Source of the DNA: Deltaproteobacteria bacterium
GTDB taxonomy: Bacteria; Desulfobacterota; Desulfobacteria; Desulfobacterales; SURF-15
Assembly (NCBI GenBank): GCA_019309565.1
Contig: JAFDFZ010000025.1
Location: 1 to 64,000, forward strand
Length of the DNA stretch: 64,000 bases
Direction of reading: 5' to 3'
Shown here: one piece after another, positions 16,065-25,106 of the stretch
Layout: each line of letters opens with the position of its first letter
Numbering within the stretch: position 1 is the stretch's first letter
Notes under the pieces: generated by a model
Told to the model about the DNA's origin: nothing
Seen by the model: only the letters and a program-made list of their open reading frames with translations
The model's database searches: none
Translations under genes and position numbers: made by a program

Positions 16065-17336
16065 ATGCATGATCTAAATGATTGGAACTGGGATGTAGGC
16101 AGACGTCTGATTGCCGATATTTACGAGTGGAAAGACACCTATGAATATATGGAGGAGCCGTATGTCAGTCCAGACGGGGAGAGAATTGCCTCCATCGTAA
16201 AAACAGAGGACGCTGAGTACACCATCTGTGAAAACGGTACCTGCTGGGAGTCGACCTTTGATAAAATATGGAATTTAAGATTCACTCCGGACAATCGGCT
16301 CACCGCACTGGTGTCGGAAACCGGCGAATGGACCGTGGCTGTCGACGGCAATACCTGGGAGAGCCGGTTTGACTATGTTTGGAATACACAGTTCGCACCG
16401 GATGGAAAAGTCGTTGTTGTTGCGGCACAGAAGGGTGGTCAATATTTTGCTGCCGCCAATGATGTTGCCTGGAAAGATGGATTTGAATACCTCACGAACA
16501 TGACGCTGAGCAATGACGGAAAGCGTGTTGCAGCGGTGGTGCAGACGGTAGGTTTCTCTGAAGCCGATATTTTCACATATAAACAAGGCTGCTATTCGGT
16601 GGCGGTGGATGGTAATACCTGGGATCGCAATTTCGTCAATGCATGGCATATGGATTTCAGCAGCGATGGTAAACACGTGGCCGCTGAAGTTAGGATATCC
16701 CTTTATGATTACACTATTGCAGTGGATGGGGTTTGCTGGGATAAAACCTACCCATCGGTCTGGCAGCCCCGATTCAACCCGAAGGATGGATCGGTTACTG
16801 CCCCGGTGAAAACCCCCGGGGGCTGGATGCTTGCAAGTGATGGAAAACCCGTCTGGGATCGGAAATTTGTTCAGCTATGGCACCATCGATACAGCGCAGA
16901 TGGAGAAAAATTGGCGGCTATCGTTGCTCCGAAATTCGGCAGATGGACCGTGGCGGTGGAGGGACGGGCCTGGGCCCTTACCTTCGGCGATTTTGTTACA
17001 GACATGGTGTTTAGTCCCGATGGTAACAGGGTTGCCTGTATCGGTAAAGACGATGAGAAATATGCCGTGGTTGTGGACGGCACAGCGTGGAACGACCGTT
17101 ACGATATGGCCTGGCAGCCTGTTTTCAGTTCTGACAGCAGGCATATCGCCGCTAAGGTGGAGAAAAACGGTCAGTATCAAATCGTCCTGGACGGCAAACC
17201 TTATCAAGCCCGTTACAGTGCGGTCTGGAACCCCATTTTCAGCCCCGACGGCGAGAGGATTTTGATTCGGGGAATCGAGATCGAGTCCAACAAAGAAAAG
17301 TATTATCGACATGTGGTACCGGTTACGGAATTTTGA
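16065..17336 (+). CDS. tmcD: TmcD-like subunit: tryptophan-rich beta-propeller protein
   Basis: A 423-residue protein made of about eight repeats of roughly 45-50 residues, each with a W-x4-F-x3-W turn, a PDG or SDG loop and a VAVDG-x-W strand (for example YTIAVDGVCWDK and WTVAVEGRAW). This is a WD40-like/PD40 propeller. No signal peptide is seen, so it should sit in the cytoplasm. The ATG follows GGGGGGAG; a TTG six codons earlier is inside that site. It precedes the cytochrome b and CCG-domain genes, and TmcD of Desulfovibrio is described as a hydrophilic tryptophan-rich protein of unknown role. The assignment rests on context plus composition. Confidence 0.75.
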   Translation: MHDLNDWNWDVGRRLIADIYEWKDTYEYMEEPYVSPDGERIASIVKTEDAEYTICENGTCWESTFDKIWNLRFTPDNRLTALVSETGEWTVAVDGNTWESRFDYVWNTQFAPDGKVVVVAAQKGGQYFAAANDVAWKDGFEYLTNMTLSNDGKRVAAVVQTVGFSEADIFTYKQGCYSVAVDGNTWDRNFVNAWHMDFSSDGKHVAAEVRISLYDYTIAVDGVCWDKTYPSVWQPRFNPKDGSVTAPVKTPGGWMLASDGKPVWDRKFVQLWHHRYSADGEKLAAIVAPKFGRWTVAVEGRAWALTFGDFVTDMVFSPDGNRVACIGKDDEKYAVVVDGTAWNDRYDMAWQPVFSSDSRHIAAKVEKNGQYQIVLDGKPYQARYSAVWNPIFSPDGERILIRGIEIESNKEKYYRHVVPVTEF

Positions 17337-17347
17337 GGAGAATTGCA

Positions 17348-18007
17348 ATGCATGATATCTATAGCTTTGTCACGGGTCCGCTGGTTTGGGTCTCCTTTAT
17401 CGTTTTTATAGGAGGATGTCTTTATCGGTTTATTTCCATGGCGGTGCTTGCAAAGAAAAAGGACCCCGTAGTTTACGCGTACTGGAGCAACTATTTTGCA
17501 TTTCGCTCCATCCTTCATTGGATTCTTCCCTTTGCCAGTGTGAACTGGAGAAAAAAACCGGTTCTTACCGTCGTCACCTTCGCATTTCACATCTGCCTTA
17601 TTCTTGTTCCGTTATTTTTATTTGCCCATGTGATTCTCTTTAAACAGGCATGGGATGTAAGCTGGTGGTTTTTGTCAGACAGCGTTGCTGATTTTATGAC
17701 GCTGGTGGTCATCGGTGGTTGTATCTTCTTTTTGGTACGAAGAATCCTGTTGCCGGATGTGAAGTTTCTGACCGCCCCGTCTGATTTTATTTTGCTTGCC
17801 ATCGTGGCTGCTCCTTTTATTACAGGGTTTTGGACCTATCACCAGTGGATAGGTTTTCGGGTGATGGGGATCGTCCACATACTATCCGGGGAGATCATGC
17901 TGGCAGCCATCCCCTTTACACGGCTTGTCCATATGCTTTTTTTCCCGTTTACTCGAGGATATATCGGCTCTGAGTTCGGGGCTGTTCGACATGCAATAGA
18001 CTGGTAG
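17348..18007 (+). CDS. tmcC: TmcC-like membrane cytochrome b subunit
   Basis: A 219-residue protein with five or six membrane helices and the NarI/HdrE-type cytochrome b look. Candidate haem-ligand histidines lie in the helices containing VTFAFHICLILV and FAHVILF and later in VHILSGEIML and RLVHMLFF. It begins at ATG five bases after AGGAGA, just behind the tmcD stop. In the Tmc complex this subunit is thought to carry electrons across the membrane between the periplasmic cytochrome c3 and the cytoplasmic iron-sulfur subunit. Confidence 0.85.
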   Translation: MHDIYSFVTGPLVWVSFIVFIGGCLYRFISMAVLAKKKDPVVYAYWSNYFAFRSILHWILPFASVNWRKKPVLTVVTFAFHICLILVPLFLFAHVILFKQAWDVSWWFLSDSVADFMTLVVIGGCIFFLVRRILLPDVKFLTAPSDFILLAIVAAPFITGFWTYHQWIGFRVMGIVHILSGEIMLAAIPFTRLVHMLFFPFTRGYIGSEFGAVRHAIDW

Positions 18008-18032
18008 AAAATACTTTTGAGGAGGAAAACCA

Positions 18033-19370
18033 ATGGTTGAACCTGCAACCATGCTGGAAGAGAAAATTATAGACAGTGGTGTAGATAAAGGAGTGGAGAG
18101 CCTGACAGAAGAAAAAATAGAGCAGGTGGTAAACGCCGTGTTGAAGGGGGAAGCCGGTGCGCGGTTTAAAACATATGTGGATATCTGCGTGCACTGCGCT
18201 CTTTGCAGCGAGGCTTGTCACTATTATCTTTCCCACGATAATGATCCAAAATACTCGCCTGCCGGAAAGGTCAAACAGACCGTATGGGAGCTGTTGAAAA
18301 GAAAGGGTAAGGTTTCACCCCAATTTATGAAGCGTGCTGTGGAGATCGCCCATTCGGAGTGCAATCTGTGCCGGCGATGCGCAATGTACTGTCCATTTGG
18401 AATCGATGTGGCATACCTGATATTGATGGTTAGACGAATAATTCATAAACTTGGAATCACCCCCCAATACATACAGGACACAGCTCACAGCCATGCGGCC
18501 ACCTTAAATCAGATGTGGGTTAAAGACGACGAATGGATCGATACCCTTCAGTGGCAGGAGGAAGAAGCCGCCGATGAGGTTCCGAACTTAAGGATTCCTC
18601 TCGATAAAGAAGGGGCTGAGGTTTATTACTCTGTTATCGGCCCTGAGCCGAAGTTTAGGGCCGGGCTGATATACCAGGCGGCGGTCATGATGAATGTAGC
18701 CGGTATCGACTGGACAATGCCGGCATCGCCGGGCTGGGATAACAGCGACATGTGCATGTTCACAGGAGACAATGAAATGATGGCCCGGCTTAAGAAAGAA
18801 CATTTCGAATCTGCGATGCGTCTCAAGGTGAAGCGCATAGTAATGGGAGAATGCGGGCATGCGTATCGTTCCGTATACGATGTGGGCAACCGGGCGCTGG
18901 GATGGAAAATGCACCCCATCCCAGTCATTCATGCCATCGATTTTTACCATGAATTGATAACGCAGGGTAAAATAAAGATTTCAAAAAAATATGAATCGCC
19001 GGTGACCTTCCATGATCCCTGTAATACTATTCGGGGTGCCGGTCTCCATGAGAAGGCTCGCGAGGTCATTCGAGCCACCTGTGAAACCTTTATCGAAATG
19101 CACCCGAACCGCGAGCACAATTACTGCTGTGCCGCCGGCGGGGGTGTAATCAATTGCGGTCCACCGTATAAGATGAAACGAATCCATGGAAACCGCATCA
19201 AGGCTGAGCAATTGTTTGCCGTAAAAGCAAGGGGGGCAAAGACGGTGGTTGCGCCCTGCCATAACTGTCACGGGGGACTTGAAGACATTATTCACTATTA
19301 TGGGTTGGGCATGGAATTGAAGTTTTTAGGAGATATTGTTTACGAGACAATGGAGAAACCAGAACAATAA
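18033..19370 (+). CDS. tmcB: TmcB-like HdrD-type iron-sulfur subunit
   Basis: A 445-residue cytoplasmic protein. The N-terminal part has two [4Fe-4S] motifs, CVHCALCSEACHYY near residue 52 and CNLCRRCAMYCPFG near 110. The C-terminal part has two CCG-type cysteine-rich regions like those of heterodisulfide reductase HdrD: the second is clear as YCCAAGGGVINCG near 367 with CHNCHGGLED near 413, and the first is seen around GECGHAYRS near 272. In the Tmc complex it is the cytoplasmic redox partner; its physiological electron acceptor is not settled. Ribosome site GAGGAGG. Confidence 0.88.
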   Translation: MVEPATMLEEKIIDSGVDKGVESLTEEKIEQVVNAVLKGEAGARFKTYVDICVHCALCSEACHYYLSHDNDPKYSPAGKVKQTVWELLKRKGKVSPQFMKRAVEIAHSECNLCRRCAMYCPFGIDVAYLILMVRRIIHKLGITPQYIQDTAHSHAATLNQMWVKDDEWIDTLQWQEEEAADEVPNLRIPLDKEGAEVYYSVIGPEPKFRAGLIYQAAVMMNVAGIDWTMPASPGWDNSDMCMFTGDNEMMARLKKEHFESAMRLKVKRIVMGECGHAYRSVYDVGNRALGWKMHPIPVIHAIDFYHELITQGKIKISKKYESPVTFHDPCNTIRGAGLHEKAREVIRATCETFIEMHPNREHNYCCAAGGGVINCGPPYKMKRIHGNRIKAEQLFAVKARGAKTVVAPCHNCHGGLEDIIHYYGLGMELKFLGDIVYETMEKPEQ

Positions 19371-19424
19371 CCTGAATTGAAGCAGTTCGAATTTGACCGG
19401 ATGCTGGCAGCGGGAGAAATGATA

Positions 19425-19817
19425 ATGGAAAAGCGTCGTGTAATGACACTGGCTGTTGTCGTGGTGTTTGCTATGATATTTTTGGCAGTGACATCCCGTT
19501 CACAGGAGGATGTTACACATGTACAGGACAGTGCCTTTGGCCAGCGGATGAGACCGCCGGTTCCGTTCGCTCACGATGAGCACAATGAGCAGGCTGAAAT
19601 TGAAGACTGCAATGTATGCCATCATCTCTATGATGAAAATGGACAGCTTGTTGAAGATGAATCATCAGAAGATTCCGAGTGCTCCGAATGTCATGCTTCC
19701 AACGAACAGAGCTATCCCATCACGCTTGTCCAATTATACCACAATCGCTGCAAGGGCTGTCATTTAGAGAAAAAGGCCGGTCCCGTGATGTGTGCCGAAT
19801 GTCATCCAAGGCGATGA
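19425..19817 (+). CDS. tmcA: TmcA: periplasmic tetrahaem cytochrome c3
   Basis: A 130-residue exported cytochrome. A signal peptide fills residues 1-27 (hydrophobic LAVVVVFAMIFLAV). Four haem-binding motifs are present, CNVCHH, CSECH, CKGCH and CAECH, with further histidines (PFAHDEH, LYHNRC) that can act as distal ligands, the class III cytochrome c3 pattern. The start is an ATG eight bases after GGGAG; a longer frame with a TTG start is less likely. TmcA (type II cytochrome c3) takes electrons from periplasmic hydrogenase-linked c3. It closes the tmcDCBA set, the reverse of the tmcABCD order I recall for Desulfovibrio. Confidence 0.88.
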   Translation: MEKRRVMTLAVVVVFAMIFLAVTSRSQEDVTHVQDSAFGQRMRPPVPFAHDEHNEQAEIEDCNVCHHLYDENGQLVEDESSEDSECSECHASNEQSYPITLVQLYHNRCKGCHLEKKAGPVMCAECHPRR

Positions 19818-19868
19818 TGGATTACCAGTTTAAATTTTTCCTTTATCGAAAATACCAGGGAGATTGTT

Positions 19869-20219
19869 ATGGCAAAAAAAATTCTGATCATCGACGATGA
19901 TCCCGTGATCACCAAATATCTGGCAACTCTTTTTGAAGACAACGGATATGAAGCCATCACCGCCAGAGACGGAGCTGAAGGATTCGATCTCGTAAAGAAG
20001 CAAAAACCGGACCTGATCACTCTTGATCTTCAGTTGCCGGATGAATGGGGCCCGAGATTCTATCGAAAACTTTCAAAAAGCGAATTTAAAGACACCCCAA
20101 TCATCGTGGTCAGCGGGATGGCCGGACAGCATGCGGTTCGAAAAGCCGTGGCGTATGTAAGCAAACCTTTTGATCCGGACAAGCTGTTGGGTATCGTAAG
20201 AAAGACCATCGGTGAATAA
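19869..20219 (+). CDS. Single-domain response regulator linked to the tmc operon
   Basis: A 116-residue receiver domain with nothing attached. The acidic pair is in IIDDDPVITK near residue 8, the phosphoacceptor Asp is in LITLDLQLPDEWG near 52, and the conserved Lys is in YVSKPFDPDKL near 98. It lies 51 bases after tmcA with a clear ribosome site (GGGAG). A DivK-like receiver next to tmc genes also occurs in Desulfovibrio vulgaris as I recall. It would signal by protein contact; its kinase is not adjacent. Confidence 0.88.
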   Translation: MAKKILIIDDDPVITKYLATLFEDNGYEAITARDGAEGFDLVKKQKPDLITLDLQLPDEWGPRFYRKLSKSEFKDTPIIVVSGMAGQHAVRKAVAYVSKPFDPDKLLGIVRKTIGE

Positions 20220-20256
20220 GGCAGCGTTCTTCCCAGAGCACCATGGATGGTTTGTG

Positions 20257-20955
20257 TCATCGAATGATGCAGGTTTTAACCCAGCGCTCTGCAATTGTCT
20301 TGAATTCTATCAGCTCTGCATCCGTGCACCTGTAATCGTTTCCCTCAAAAAACCCTGGATTTAGCACCTCTCTGTCTTGCGCGTGTTGCAGGCAGTACCT
20401 TTCGGCACCCTGAATATGGCGGGCTATTTTTCCTATTATTATCTTATCCACAAAAGGCTTCACACACGTGGTTCTGAACTCATGGGCAATTCCGGATGAC
20501 ATGAGGAGCCGAACAGCCGATAAGATAATGCCCGGCTCGAGATCTTCCGCAATTACGTTAGGATACGCCCAGGGATCGGTTTTGATATCCATGGCGATGT
20601 AATCGACCAACGATGCATCGATGAGCTGTTTGATGATGTGGGGAAAGCTGCCGTTGGTATCGATTTTGATCTTGTATCCAATTTGCTTGATCTCTTTGCA
20701 AAGGCCGATAAGATTTTTTTGAAGTGTGGGTTCACCCCCGGAGATGACAACGGCATCCAGAAAGGTTTTTCGCTCTTTGAGAAAATCAAGGAACCAGGCT
20801 TGAGTCAGGTAATCGGGGCCGATGGCAGCTCCCTTTGCCAGCTCTGGATTGTGGCAGTATGGGCAATGAAAATTGCATCCAGATAGAAAAAGAATGCAGC
20901 TGATATTTCCGGGATAATCAATGAGCGAGGTTTTATGCAATCCGCCAAGCAGCAT
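20257..20955 (-). CDS. nrdG: Anaerobic ribonucleotide reductase activating protein
   Basis: A 232-residue radical-SAM enzyme that makes the glycyl radical on NrdD. The cluster motif CNFHCPYCHNP lies near residue 27 and the SAM-binding ISGGEPTLQ near 70. It is the pyruvate-formate-lyase-activase-like, longer form (about 230 residues) often annotated with the same name in Desulfobacterota. It lies four bases after nrdD, so the two are one operon. Confidence 0.92.
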   Translation of the reverse strand: MLLGGLHKTSLIDYPGNISCILFLSGCNFHCPYCHNPELAKGAAIGPDYLTQAWFLDFLKERKTFLDAVVISGGEPTLQKNLIGLCKEIKQIGYKIKIDTNGSFPHIIKQLIDASLVDYIAMDIKTDPWAYPNVIAEDLEPGIILSAVRLLMSSGIAHEFRTTCVKPFVDKIIIGKIARHIQGAERYCLQHAQDREVLNPGFFEGNDYRCTDAELIEFKTIAERWVKTCIIR

Positions 20956-20959
20956 CTCT

Positions 20960-23056
20960 TTAAGCCACTTTAAAGGGTTTCCGCATGCGAAATTCGGCCT
21001 GTTTTCCGTCGTTCCATTGTTTCACCGGTCGGAGGTATCCCACCACTCTCGAGTAAATTTCCGTCTCCTGGTGGCATTCGGAACACGTACGCTGCTCGCC
21101 GTTTAAATAGCCATGAGACGGGCAGATGCTGAAGGTGGGGGTAAGCGTAAAATACGGAAGTTTGTAGCTTGTGGCAATCTTTCTGATCAGGCATTTGATG
21201 GCCTCAATATCAGACACCATCTCGCCTAAAAAAATATGCAGAACCGTACCACCCGTATATTTTGTCTGGAGCGCCTCCTGGAGCTTCAGGGTTTCGAAAA
21301 TATCGTCCGTGTAATTTACGGGCAGGTGGGTGGAATTCGTGTAATAAGGCGCGGCCCCCTTTCCGTATTCGGCTTCATTTGCGCATATGATGTTGGGAAA
21401 TTTATTCTTATCCACCATGGCGAGACGATATGACGTGCCCTCGGCGGGGGTGGCTTCCAGGTTGAAGAACTCGCCGGTCTGCTCTTGAATTTCTGAAATC
21501 ATGTTGCGGATAAAGTCCATTACCTTAAGCGCAAACCGCTGTCCTTCTTCGCTGGCAATGTTTTTATGAATGAAATTCAAACAGGCCTCATTCATTCCTA
21601 TGATACCGATGGTGGAGAAATGGTTTTTCCAATAACACCCGGTGGCCTGCTTGATGTCTCTTAAGTAAAACCTGGAATATGGATAGAGGTTCTTTTCCGT
21701 AAATCTTTCCAGCACCTTGCGCTTTATGGAAAGGCTTTCTATGCCCAACAACACTTTGTGCTGCAGATTGGAAAAAAACTCAGATTCTGACTTCGAAACA
21801 TATCCGATTCGCGGCAGGTTGATGGTAACCACTCCAATGGAACCTGTCAGAGGGTTTGCTCCGAACAGCCCTCCACCCCGTTTCAGCAGTTCCCTGTTGT
21901 CCAGGCGCAGCCTGCAGCACATGGACCTGGCATCTTCAGGGGACATATCCGAATTTATGAAGTTCGAAAAATAGGGGATACCGTATTTACCGGTCATTTT
22001 CCAAATCATTTCGAGATTCGGGTTTTCCCAGTCAAAGTTTTCCGTAATATTGTACGTGGGTATAGGGAAGGTAAACACCCTTCCCTTGGCATCGCCTTCC
22101 ATCATAACCTCGGCAAATGCCTTATTTATCATATCCATTTCGTTCTGAAACTCGCCATAAGTCTCGTTTTGCTCCCGACCGCCCACCACAATGGGATGGT
22201 CTTTCAGAGTGGAAGGAACATACAGGTCCATGGTGATGTTCGTAAACGGCGTCTGGAAGCCGACCCGGGTCGGAATATTTATATTGAATACAAATTCCTG
22301 CAGTGCCTGTTTAACATCCTGGTAATCTAAATTGTCATAACGAACGAAAGGAGCCAGCAATGTGTCAAAATTTGATATGGCCTGGGCTCCGGCGGCCTCG
22401 CCCTGTAAGGTATAAAAGAAATTTACAATCTGACCCAGTGCTGAGCGAAGATGTCTTGGCGGAGCACTTTCCACCTTTCCCTCAACGCCTTTGAAACCCT
22501 GTAAGAGCAGATCCTTAAGATCCCACCCCACGCAGTAAACCGACAGCAGGCTTAGGTCATGAAGATGTATATCACCGTCCTTGTGGGCTTTTCTGATTTC
22601 TGGCGGATAAATTCGATTAAGCCAATATTCCGAGGTGATATCCGAGGAGATATAATTGTTTAGTCCCTGCAGGGAATAGCACATGTTGCTGTTTTCTTTG
22701 ATTTTCCAATCAAGCTTCTGGATATAGTGCTCCACAAGATCCACATTGGCCTTGGTTGCAATATTTCGTATCTGTGCGTGCTGCTCGCGATATAAAATGT
22801 ATGCCTTCGCCGTCTTGTAATAAGGTGAATCCAACAGCACGCGCTCAACAATGTCCTGAATCTCCTCTACCTCAGGAACAGAACCAAGGCGAAGCTCATG
22901 GGCCATGGTCAGCACCCGCATGGTAAGCTTGCGGGCTTCCCGTTCCCCGAACTCTCCTGTGGCTTTTCCAGCCTTGGCAATGGCGGCGGTGATCTTAGAT
23001 GAATCGAATTCTACAATTCTTCCGTCTCGTTTCTTTATCTGCTCAAACGCTTTCAT
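20960..23056 (-). CDS. nrdD: Anaerobic (class III) ribonucleoside-triphosphate reductase
   Basis: A 698-residue cytoplasmic enzyme that reduces ribonucleoside triphosphates without oxygen. Residues 1-90 form an ATP-cone (FEQIKKRDGRIVEFD) for allosteric control. Near the C-terminus are the zinc-site residues CPSHGYL and CSEC and the glycyl-radical loop RVVGYLRPV. An earlier frame begins with TTG at 23107, but the ATG used here puts the ATP-cone at the usual distance from the start. Two NrdR-type boxes stand about 85-130 bases upstream, so repression by NrdR-dATP/ATP is likely. Confidence 0.94.
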   Translation of the reverse strand: MKAFEQIKKRDGRIVEFDSSKITAAIAKAGKATGEFGEREARKLTMRVLTMAHELRLGSVPEVEEIQDIVERVLLDSPYYKTAKAYILYREQHAQIRNIATKANVDLVEHYIQKLDWKIKENSNMCYSLQGLNNYISSDITSEYWLNRIYPPEIRKAHKDGDIHLHDLSLLSVYCVGWDLKDLLLQGFKGVEGKVESAPPRHLRSALGQIVNFFYTLQGEAAGAQAISNFDTLLAPFVRYDNLDYQDVKQALQEFVFNINIPTRVGFQTPFTNITMDLYVPSTLKDHPIVVGGREQNETYGEFQNEMDMINKAFAEVMMEGDAKGRVFTFPIPTYNITENFDWENPNLEMIWKMTGKYGIPYFSNFINSDMSPEDARSMCCRLRLDNRELLKRGGGLFGANPLTGSIGVVTINLPRIGYVSKSESEFFSNLQHKVLLGIESLSIKRKVLERFTEKNLYPYSRFYLRDIKQATGCYWKNHFSTIGIIGMNEACLNFIHKNIASEEGQRFALKVMDFIRNMISEIQEQTGEFFNLEATPAEGTSYRLAMVDKNKFPNIICANEAEYGKGAAPYYTNSTHLPVNYTDDIFETLKLQEALQTKYTGGTVLHIFLGEMVSDIEAIKCLIRKIATSYKLPYFTLTPTFSICPSHGYLNGEQRTCSECHQETEIYSRVVGYLRPVKQWNDGKQAEFRMRKPFKVA

Positions 23057-23138
23057 CCCCTTTTCTGTCCTCGCTGAGAAATATGGTCTTTCGATGTTCA
23101 GATGCAATCGATGGTTTTAAGAAACGAAAGTTTGATTA

Positions 23139-23185
23139 CCGCAATATGTTGGTGTATGTCAATCAAAAAAATCAATATATAGGGT
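23139..23185 (-). promoter_or_regulatory. Two NrdR boxes and promoter ahead of nrdD
   Basis: CAATATATAG at 23173-23182 fits the NrdR core CwATATATwG without mismatch, and CAATATGTTG at 23142-23151, followed by GTGT, fits with one. Their starts are 31 bases apart, three helical turns, as in known NrdR operators. The upstream box covers the expected -10 of a minus-strand promoter whose -35 would be TTGATA at 23206-23201. Confidence 0.75.
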
Positions 23186-23206
23186 ATGCTATCCTCAGAT
23201 TATCAA

Positions 23207-23547
23207 GAAAAACAGACAGTTTGTGGAAAAAAATTTTTTCTAAATTTTTCCAAAATTAAACTGGAAAAACCTGCTTAATTTAATCGATAATATCATCAAG
23301 TAGCCGAGAATTTTAGGTAAAATATTTATTCACAGGGGATCATCCGTTTATCGCCACCCGTTTGTACAGACCTCCTTAGAGCCCAAGTTACTACGCTTTT
23401 CCCGAGACTTTACTCTGAAAAAGTGGCCTCTTCGAGGCAGTTGAAATAAAAAACCAGTTGTAAGTGAGCTGAAGTGATCTAAAGTGCCTAAAGTTACGGT
23501 ATCGCTTCGCTCTTCCATTTTAAAAATAGATCAAATTCCTTAACTTT
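23207..23547. other. Intergenic stretch with a 10-bp-period repeat
   Basis: No gene is evident. Positions 23462-23498 read as roughly four direct units of ten bases around AAGTGANCTA, a helically phased pattern. A short stem GCCTC-TTC-GAGGC lies before it near 23430. Nothing else stands out. Confidence 0.4.
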
Positions 23548-23619
23548 ACCCCGTAGTTTCATAAATCACATAGCAAAATGGCTTGTACGTATGATTTATC
23601 AATAACAGACAACTGAACT
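23548..23619 (+). repeat. Dispersed repeat copy 2
   Basis: Aligned without gaps to the copy at 43532, it shares ATAAATCACATAG and AAAATG near the left end (ACCCCGTAG) and TGATTTAT and GACAACTG to the right; the middle is divergent. The right half of the family consensus is only weakly recognisable here, so the copy looks degenerate. Confidence 0.5.
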
Positions 23620-23701
23620 TTAGTTCACTATTTTTCTCTACGAACACAGCATGTTATTCGATAACGACAACAAATTGTCGATATGATGCCCCTAAGCGCC
23701 T

Positions 23702-23752
23702 ATTGAGAACACCCTTGATGGGATAATCCATGAAAAGGGTTCTTCTCTCAAT
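23702..23752 (-). terminator. Hairpin downstream of the ChaN-like gene
   Basis: An imperfect stem of about 15 pairs joins ATTGAGAACACCCTT with AAGGGTTCTTCTCTCAAT, starting seven bases after the gene's stop. It lacks a long T run on the minus strand, so it may protect the 3' end rather than terminate strictly. Confidence 0.4.
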
Positions 23753-23758
23753 ATGCTA

Positions 23759-24658
23759 TCACCTCAATGCATGTTTCTTATAGCGGGCAGCTGTGGCCCA
23801 GATATAGTCCCCGTCTGAAAGCTCAACCCGGGTTCCCACAGGAGCCAGATATATGGTTCGATACGAAATGGGGATACGGCGATACACCCGCTGCGGTATT
23901 CCGAACTTGCGATAAATATGGCCATTTCCAGCTAGAACCACAATTTTCGATGAATCTATATGATGCACGATTGATTCTGCCATTGCCTCATCCCATACGC
24001 ACTGGGCCATGTAAAAGTTTTCGAAATCCTCTCGTCCTTTGACATGGTGGCGGTTAAAAACATCTCTTACGTAGGCTCTGTGCTCGGCATTGGATGTATC
24101 GATCTCCTTTGGAAGGAATTGTTTTTCGATGTGAGACAGGGTTTCGATTCCACCGGTTGCGATTTTAGGTGGCAGATGAAAGGGAATGTTCAGCCCGATC
24201 AAGCGGATATGGTTTTCTTTTATGAACAGAAGAATCTGCCGATACAATTTAAAATCATATTTCCAGTTGGAATACCAGTGCACCTTTTTGAGAAAGCTTT
24301 TTTCATCCAGCTCACCGGCGTACCAACGATCGAGGATGGGCTGATAGCTATGATCAAACATTTCCATGCCCACCGATAGCTTAGAATCCTTTTCATAAAG
24401 CTCTTCTATTATTTTTAACTGGATTTTATGATGTTCTGAATTATTGTGCTGCTCTCCGATGTATACGATCTGAACATCTAAAAGATCAGATACCATATCG
24501 TGAAACGAAATGGTCTTTCCCGTTTTTCCCGATATGATCGTATCCTTTTCAATCTTGGTTGAAATTCCTTTAATTTCAAGCCTCTTTAACGGCACGGCAC
24601 AGCCCCAGAAAATCACAAAACACAGCACACTACAGGGTATGATTCTTGAGTATTTCAT
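23759..24658 (-). CDS. ChaN-family (haem/iron-associated) lipoprotein
   Basis: A 299-residue protein with a lipoprotein signal ending in VIFWGC, so it is probably tethered to a membrane outside the cytoplasm. The ChaN/Tiki-like fold shows YIGEQHNNSEHHKIQ near residue 60, VGMEMFDHSYQ near 88, and VVLAGNGHIYRKFGIP near 258. Members bind haem or act as metallopeptidase-like proteins; the role here is open. A longer frame begins 30 codons earlier at 24748, but the signal peptide and a GGA-containing site favour the start used. The upstream end of the longer frame overlaps the divergent small membrane protein region. Confidence 0.8.
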   Translation of the reverse strand: MKYSRIIPCSVLCFVIFWGCAVPLKRLEIKGISTKIEKDTIISGKTGKTISFHDMVSDLLDVQIVYIGEQHNNSEHHKIQLKIIEELYEKDSKLSVGMEMFDHSYQPILDRWYAGELDEKSFLKKVHWYSNWKYDFKLYRQILLFIKENHIRLIGLNIPFHLPPKIATGGIETLSHIEKQFLPKEIDTSNAEHRAYVRDVFNRHHVKGREDFENFYMAQCVWDEAMAESIVHHIDSSKIVVLAGNGHIYRKFGIPQRVYRRIPISYRTIYLAPVGTRVELSDGDYIWATAARYKKHALR

Positions 24659-24809
24659 TTCAATTCCATATACATATGGCTTGATTTTTTTATCCATGGA
24701 CGTAAACTGACTCAGAGGCGGGGTGTTTTTCAAAATTGACTGCTTCATGGATCTTCCGGGCCTCGCTGTTAAGTGGCGTAGTCGTACAGTTTTTCACTTG
24801 AGGCAACAG

Positions 24810-25073
24810 ATGCGGCTGGATCAGAATCCTGTCTATCGAAAAGTGATCGTACCCTGGTACGATTCGGAAATAGCCTGTCTTATTCTGATCGTATTCATGT
24901 TTGTCGTTTTTTTGTTCGGTTTTATCGGAATTTCGGTTGCTCAAGATACGCCCGAATATCGCTCATTTATATGGGTGCCTGCGCTAATTATGGTATTAAG
25001 CGGCATTGTTATCATCTCAACGACCATTCGGCTCATCAAGCGATATGCAAGCCTTAAAAACAAATCCAAGTAA
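24810..25073 (+). CDS. Small two-helix inner-membrane protein
   Basis: An 87-residue protein with two membrane helices (about 22-44 and 54-74) and basic ends. The ATG follows TTGAGG by a good distance; the frame is open for 29 more codons upstream without a better start. I recognise no characterised family; the cytoplasmic N-terminal segment RLDQNPVYRKVIVPWYDS is distinctive and could be used to search for relatives. It is divergent from the ChaN-like gene and convergent with the thioredoxin gene. Confidence 0.6.
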   Translation: MRLDQNPVYRKVIVPWYDSEIACLILIVFMFVVFLFGFIGISVAQDTPEYRSFIWVPALIMVLSGIVIISTTIRLIKRYASLKNKSK

Positions 25074-25106
25074 AGGCCCTCATTTCCGCCTTGCTTTCAC
25101 CCTCGA

